Below, one piece after another: positions 59,049 to 64,000 of a stretch of DNA of 64,000 bases (the first letter of the stretch is position 1; every line of letters begins with the position of its first letter). Made by a program: the position numbers and the translations under genes. This DNA comes from Winslowiella toletana. GTDB taxonomy: Bacteria; Pseudomonadota; Gammaproteobacteria; Enterobacterales; Enterobacteriaceae. The stretch is from positions 1,984,001-2,048,000 of the forward strand of contig NZ_CP134152.1 of NCBI RefSeq assembly GCF_032164335.1, read 5' to 3'. A model generated the notes under the pieces. It was not told the origin of the DNA. It saw nothing but the letters and a program-made list of their open reading frames with translations, and searched no databases.

Positions 59049-59717
59049 TCAGAGATCGAAGCGGTAGCCCTGACCGCGAACCGTAGTAATGACATCTTTG
59101 CTGTACTCAGCAAGAATTTTCTTGCGTAAGCGGCCCATCAGGACATCGATGGTATGGCTTTCGCGCAGTTCTGCATCGGGATAAAGTTGCAGCATCAGCG
59201 AATCTTTACTTACCACTTTGCCGGTGTTGCGAATCAGGGTTTCGATAATAGTATATTCAAATGCCGTCAGTTTGATTTGCTGCTCGTTAATGGTCAGCTC
59301 ACGACGTGACAAGTCGATCTGGAAGGGCGGCAGTGAGATAATTTGCGACGCCAGGCCGCTGTTACGACGCATCAGCGCCTGCATCCGGGCGACGATTTCT
59401 TCAATATGAAACGGCTTGGTGACATAGTCATCGGCACCGGCTTCCAGTGCTTCAACTTTAGCCTGCCAGCCATCTCGTGCGGTTAACACCAGAATCGGCT
59501 GCTTAACTTCCTGAGTGCGCCAGCGGCGGATCAGCGACATACCGTCTTCATCAGGCAGACCGAGGTCAACCAGAGTGATGTCCGGGGTATGTTCATTAAG
59601 GAAATAATCCGCTTCTTTAGCATCTTCAGCGGCATCAACCTGATGTCCCATATCCCGCAGCTGCACCGTCAGGTGATGACGCAACAGGGCATTATCTTCG
59701 ACAACCAAAACGCGCAT
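59049..59717 (-). CDS. phoP: PhoP, response regulator
   Basis: 222 residues. The receiver has acidic pocket [11 protein letters not shown], phospho-Asp in [13 protein letters not shown] and Lys in YVTKPFH; the OmpR-type DNA-binding domain has [19 protein letters not shown] and [16 protein letters not shown]. It controls Mg2+ transport, lipid A and peptide-resistance genes. A PhoP box with a perfect -10 lies upstream, implying autoregulation. Confidence 0.98.
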   Translation of the reverse strand: MRVLVVEDNALLRHHLTVQLRDMGHQVDAAEDAKEADYFLNEHTPDITLVDLGLPDEDGMSLIRRWRTQEVKQPILVLTARDGWQAKVEALEAGADDYVTKPFHIEEIVARMQALMRRNSGLASQIISLPPFQIDLSRRELTINEQQIKLTAFEYTIIETLIRNTGKVVSKDSLMLQLYPDAELRESHTIDVLMGRLRKKILAEYSKDVITTVRGQGYRFDL

Positions 59718-59778
59718 AGGCCGTTCCTTTCTCGCAAACTGAGTGAACCGGTATTATTCACTCTCTTTATATGCTGAG

Positions 59779-59813
59779 ATTATAGGATAAAGCAAGTAAA
59801 CCAAAGATTAACG
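59779..59813 (-). promoter_or_regulatory. phoP promoter with PhoP box
   Basis: On the minus strand CGTTAA-TCTTT-GGTTTA (59813-59797) resembles the PhoP direct repeat (T/G)GTTTA-N5-(T/G)GTTTA; the second half-site is perfect, the first has two differences. A 12-base spacer leads to a perfect TATAAT (59784-59779), the spacing usual for PhoP-activated promoters. Confidence 0.7.
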
Positions 59814-59836
59814 CGGGTCGACTTGCATCGACCCGC
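59813..59836 (-). terminator. purB terminator hairpin
   Basis: On the minus strand GCGGGTCGA / TCGACCCGC with a 6-base loop follows purB by 7 bases and is followed by GTTAATCTTT. Its 3' edge touches the PhoP box, so purB termination and phoP activation share this DNA. Confidence 0.6.
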
Positions 59837-59842
59837 CGGACA

Positions 59843-61234
<1,392 letters not shown>

Positions 61235-61263
61235 TTACAAGGTATTGGGCTGAACACCCGGCG

Positions 61264-61905
61264 TTACTCTGCCGGGCTGAGGTTTGCTAAAATTCGTTTC
61301 GCTTCGCTGGTCAGGCGATTGCGGGAAAACATTAACTGCAGGCGGCCACCGCCGACCTGATGCCACAGCACCGCGGAACGAATTCCGGCCAGCAGGGTGG
61401 CGCGCACTTTGCTCTGCAACTGAGCATTCTGTAACACCGCGGGTGAACCTGTTACCTGAATACGCGGCCCAAGCGGACTGATCACGTCAACGTAAATCGC
61501 TGCCATTGCGCTTAGCAGCGTATCGGATTCCAGATCGTAGTGCGCCAGCTGACGGTCAAGCTGGGAGATGCGGCGTGCCAGTTCGTCCATCGCCTGCTTA
61601 TTGCCGTGCAGCTTGCGCTCAAGCACCATCAGGCTCAGCGTGTAGCGCGTCAGTTCGGCACCGACGCCCTGGCGGCTGCTGGTATTCAGAATCGCCAGCA
61701 AGGTTTCGAGGCCAAAGCGCAGATTGGCCTCATCACCGCCGTAAACCGCCAGCGTCGACGATGGATTTAAATCCAGCAAGCTCTTCAGCGAGACCTGCAT
61801 GACTTCGCCGTCGCAATGGCCCTGATGTGCCAGTTGCTGTACCAGATGCGCCGACTGGCAGATGCCAGCCATCGCTAAGGTAATATCATAATAATTCTTG
61901 GCCAC
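61264..61905 (-). CDS. hflD: HflD, high-frequency-lysogenisation/membrane-associated protein
   Basis: 213 residues, mostly helical. HflD of E. coli is a peripheral inner-membrane protein that binds lambda CII and lowers lysogeny; its normal role is unclear. [20 protein letters not shown] at the start and [16 protein letters not shown] near the end are conserved. It lies between purB and mnmA. Confidence 0.95.
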   Translation of the reverse strand: MAKNYYDITLAMAGICQSAHLVQQLAHQGHCDGEVMQVSLKSLLDLNPSSTLAVYGGDEANLRFGLETLLAILNTSSRQGVGAELTRYTLSLMVLERKLHGNKQAMDELARRISQLDRQLAHYDLESDTLLSAMAAIYVDVISPLGPRIQVTGSPAVLQNAQLQSKVRATLLAGIRSAVLWHQVGGGRLQLMFSRNRLTSEAKRILANLSPAE

Positions 61906-61988
61906 GGTTACTCCTGTCTACGCGTCGGCGATGACGCCGTCATTACATCACGTGCAAAACATTGAGAAGGGCGACGATAACGCCCGCC

Positions 61989-63095
61989 TTACAACAGCGG
62001 TAAGCGCTCTTCAATAATGCCGCCACCGAGGCAAACTTCCCCGAGATAAAACACCGCTGACTGGCCTGGGGTTACCGCAGCAACCGGCTGGTCAAAGCGC
62101 ACTTCGATACGCTGGTCGTCGAGCGGAGTAATAACACAATCAATATCGGCCTGACGATAACGTGTCTTCACCACGCAGCGTAATGGCTCGCGCAGCGTTT
62201 CACGATCGACCCAGTGCAGTTGCTGAGCGATCAGACCAACCGACATCAGGCGTGGATGATCGGCACCCTGCGCCACCACCAGCAGATTATTGGCGACATC
62301 TTTGTCAACCACATACCACGGATCGTCGTTACTCTCTTTCAGACCACCAATGCCTAAGCCTTTACGCTGGCCCAGGGTGTGATACATCAGCCCCTGATGT
62401 TCGCCAACGACCTGGCCATCAACGTTAATAATTTTGCCCGGCTGAGCTGGCAGGTAGCGGCCCAAAAAGTCACGGAATTTGCGCTCGCCGATAAAACAGA
62501 TGCCGGTCGAGTCTTTTTTCTTCGCGGTAATCAGCTCCAGCTGTTCAGCGATGCGGCGCACTTCTGGCTTGGCCAGTTCGCCAACCGGGAACAGGCTCTG
62601 GGCAATCTGCTGATGGCTGAGGGTATAGAGGAAGTAACTCTGATCTTTATTATCGTCGAGGCCGCGCAGCAGGCGGCTCTTGCCGTCAACATCCTGGCGA
62701 CGCACGTAGTGGCCGGTGGCGATAAAGTCCGCGCCAAGATCTTCCGCAGCAAATTCGAGGAAGGCTTTAAATTTGATCTCTTTATTGCACAGGATATCCG
62801 GGTTCGGCGTGCGGCCAGCTTTGTACTCTTCAAGGAAATGCTCAAACACGTTATCCCAGTACTCGGCGGCAAAGTTAACTTTGTGCAGGCGGATACCCAG
62901 TTTGTCACAAACCGCTTGTGCATCAGCCAGATCTTCGGCAGCGGTGCAGTACTCCTCACCATCATCTTCTTCCCAGTTCTTCATAAACAGGCCTTCGACC
63001 TGATAGCCCTGTTGTTGCAGTAACCATGCGGAAACGGAAGAGTCGACGCCGCCGGACATTCCGACGATCACTTTTTTCTGGCTGTTGTCAGACAT
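61989..63095 (-). CDS. mnmA: MnmA, tRNA 2-thiouridylase
   Basis: 368 residues. It activates U34 of tRNA Lys/Glu/Gln with ATP and inserts sulfur passed along the Tus relay. The PP-loop GMSGGVDSS and the two catalytic Cys ([23 protein letters not shown]) are present. The frame continues to 63176, but ATG 63095 gives the exact family length and N-terminus. Confidence 0.98.
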   Translation of the reverse strand: MSDNSQKKVIVGMSGGVDSSVSAWLLQQQGYQVEGLFMKNWEEDDGEEYCTAAEDLADAQAVCDKLGIRLHKVNFAAEYWDNVFEHFLEEYKAGRTPNPDILCNKEIKFKAFLEFAAEDLGADFIATGHYVRRQDVDGKSRLLRGLDDNKDQSYFLYTLSHQQIAQSLFPVGELAKPEVRRIAEQLELITAKKKDSTGICFIGERKFRDFLGRYLPAQPGKIINVDGQVVGEHQGLMYHTLGQRKGLGIGGLKESNDDPWYVVDKDVANNLLVVAQGADHPRLMSVGLIAQQLHWVDRETLREPLRCVVKTRYRQADIDCVITPLDDQRIEVRFDQPVAAVTPGQSAVFYLGEVCLGGGIIEERLPLL

Positions 63096-63136
63096 GACAC
63101 ACTCACGATAAGGAATAAAACAGGCGGCATATTCTA

Positions 63137-63610
63137 TCACGCGTCGCCGACTGGCGCACCCTCGCAAAACGGCCATTGAAACGCCTGCAATAACGTCAAC
63201 GGATAACGCTCGCCCGTTTGCCAGATTCGTACGCTCTCCGCCACCAGTGGTGAACGAAGATTATCGGCCAGCAGAATTTGCTGTGGCGTCAGCCACCAGC
63301 AGCGATCAATATCATCATCCTGCGGCGCGGTTGCCAGCCGGGAGGGCAAATCGAGGGTAAAAAGAAAACGTAAAAACGGCGTGTTATCGGGTGCAATCCA
63401 TTGATGTACCCGCAGCAGCGCCGCGGGCGACGCCTGAATACCGGTCTCTTCGAACAGTTCGCGTTCAGCGGCCTCAATCAGAGTTTCATTCGCCTCAAGA
63501 TGGCCGGCAGGTTGGTTCCAGGTAGCGACACCGTTAATCGTCTCTTCCACCACCAATAATTGACCCTCGGCGTGTACCAGGCAGGCGACGGTAACATTAG
63601 GTTTAAACAT
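63137..63610 (-). CDS. nudJ: NudJ, Nudix phosphatase
   Basis: 157 residues (E. coli 153). It hydrolyses HMP-pyrophosphate and nucleoside di/triphosphates. The Nudix box is [20 protein letters not shown] followed by TG. It lies 41 bp upstream of mnmA, in the order rluE-nudJ-mnmA. Confidence 0.95.
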   Translation of the reverse strand: MFKPNVTVACLVHAEGQLLVVEETINGVATWNQPAGHLEANETLIEAAERELFEETGIQASPAALLRVHQWIAPDNTPFLRFLFTLDLPSRLATAPQDDDIDRCWWLTPQQILLADNLRSPLVAESVRIWQTGERYPLTLLQAFQWPFCEGAPVGDA

Positions 63611-63661
63611 AGGATTCTCCGCAATTGTTAACCGCAGGTTATGAGATTATCGACGTCAACA

Positions 63662-64000
63662 CTAAAGTTTCGCGCTGATATCGCGCCATTCACCGCAGGC
63701 TAAATTATCCAGCTGAATCGAGCCGATGGCGAAGCGAATCAGCCGCAAGGTCGGGAAGCCAATATGAGCCGTCATTCGCCGCACCTGACGGTTGCGCCCT
63801 TCATGCAGCGTCACTTTTAACCAGCTGGTGGGAATGGCTTTTCGTTCGCGAATCGGGGGGTGACGCGGCCATAACCAGTCGGGCTGATCGACCAATTCGA
63901 TGTCAGCGGGCAATGTCGGGCCATCTTTCAAAGTAACCCCTGCGCGCAGCGGCTGTAGATCGCTCTCCTGCGGTGCGCCCTCGACCTGAACATAATAAAT
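63662..64000 (-). CDS. rluE: RluE, 23S rRNA pseudouridine(2457) synthase (C-terminal part; start lies beyond the window)
   Basis: The frame is open to the window edge, so ~112 C-terminal residues are seen. RluE makes pseudouridine 2457 in 23S r[13 protein letters not shown] at the edge, [19 protein letters not shown] (the RsuA-family arginine-rich signature) and [14 protein letters not shown] match the family. The catalytic Asp lies outside the window. Confidence 0.95.
   Translation of the reverse strand: MYYVQVEGAPQESDLQPLRAGVTLKDGPTLPADIELVDQPDWLWPRHPPIRERKAIPTSWLKVTLHEGRNRQVRRMTAHIGFPTLRLIRFAIGSIQLDNLACGEWRDISAKL

Overview
The window is a chromosomal segment of an enterobacterium. Gene order and protein sequences follow the Escherichia coli 24-26 min region very closely (flgK-flgL ... 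rne-rluC-yceF-yceD-rpmF-plsX-fabHDG-acpP-fabF-pabC-mltG-tmk-holB-ycfH-ptsG ... hinT-ycfL-lpoB-thiK-nagZ-ycfP-ndh-ycfJ ... mfd ... lolCDE-nagK-cobB-potDCBA-pepT-roxA-phoQP-purB-hflD-mnmA-nudJ-rluE). The level of divergence and a rhamnogalacturonide-utilisation gene pair with a KdgR-type operator suggest a plant-associated member such as Erwinia or Pantoea. The genus is inferred, not proven.

Layout. 1-1937: end of the flagellar hook-junction genes flgK and flgL. 1938-12085: an accessory island between flgL and rne, which are neighbours in E. coli. All its genes are on the minus strand: an 1881-residue RHS/YD-repeat protein, a truncated copy and a full-length stand-alone copy of that protein's C-terminal module, a winged-helix regulator and a lambda-S-like holin. 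12088-28544: RNase E, RluC and the ribosomal-protein/fatty-acid cluster running into folate, cell-wall, dTMP and DNA polymerase genes. 28600-33200: the glucose PTS permease with its conserved control region, then a minus-strand rhiT-rhiN pair. 33377-40566: hinT to ycfJ, then two small minus-strand genes. 40843-49865: Mfd, a small unknown protein, the Lol lipoprotein-release ABC system, NagK and CobB. 49925-54686: the polyamine potABCD genes, split by a pentapeptide-repeat gene between potC and potD. 55110-64000: PepT, the ribosomal oxygenase RoxA, PhoQ/PhoP, PurB, HflD, MnmA, NudJ and part of RluE.

Most of the window is conserved core. The parts that depart from the usual layout are the RHS/holin island (1938-12085), the KdgR-linked rhiTN pair, the pentapeptide gene that splits the pot operon, and the small genes beside mfd. 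The RHS island is the best candidate for an undescribed system. A YD-repeat shell protein has lost the usual RHS core ending and instead carries a module of about 560 residues, rich in predicted beta strands. Two further copies of that module follow as separate genes, next to a phage-type holin that could provide release from the cell. No rRNA, tRNA, insertion sequence or CRISPR array was seen.
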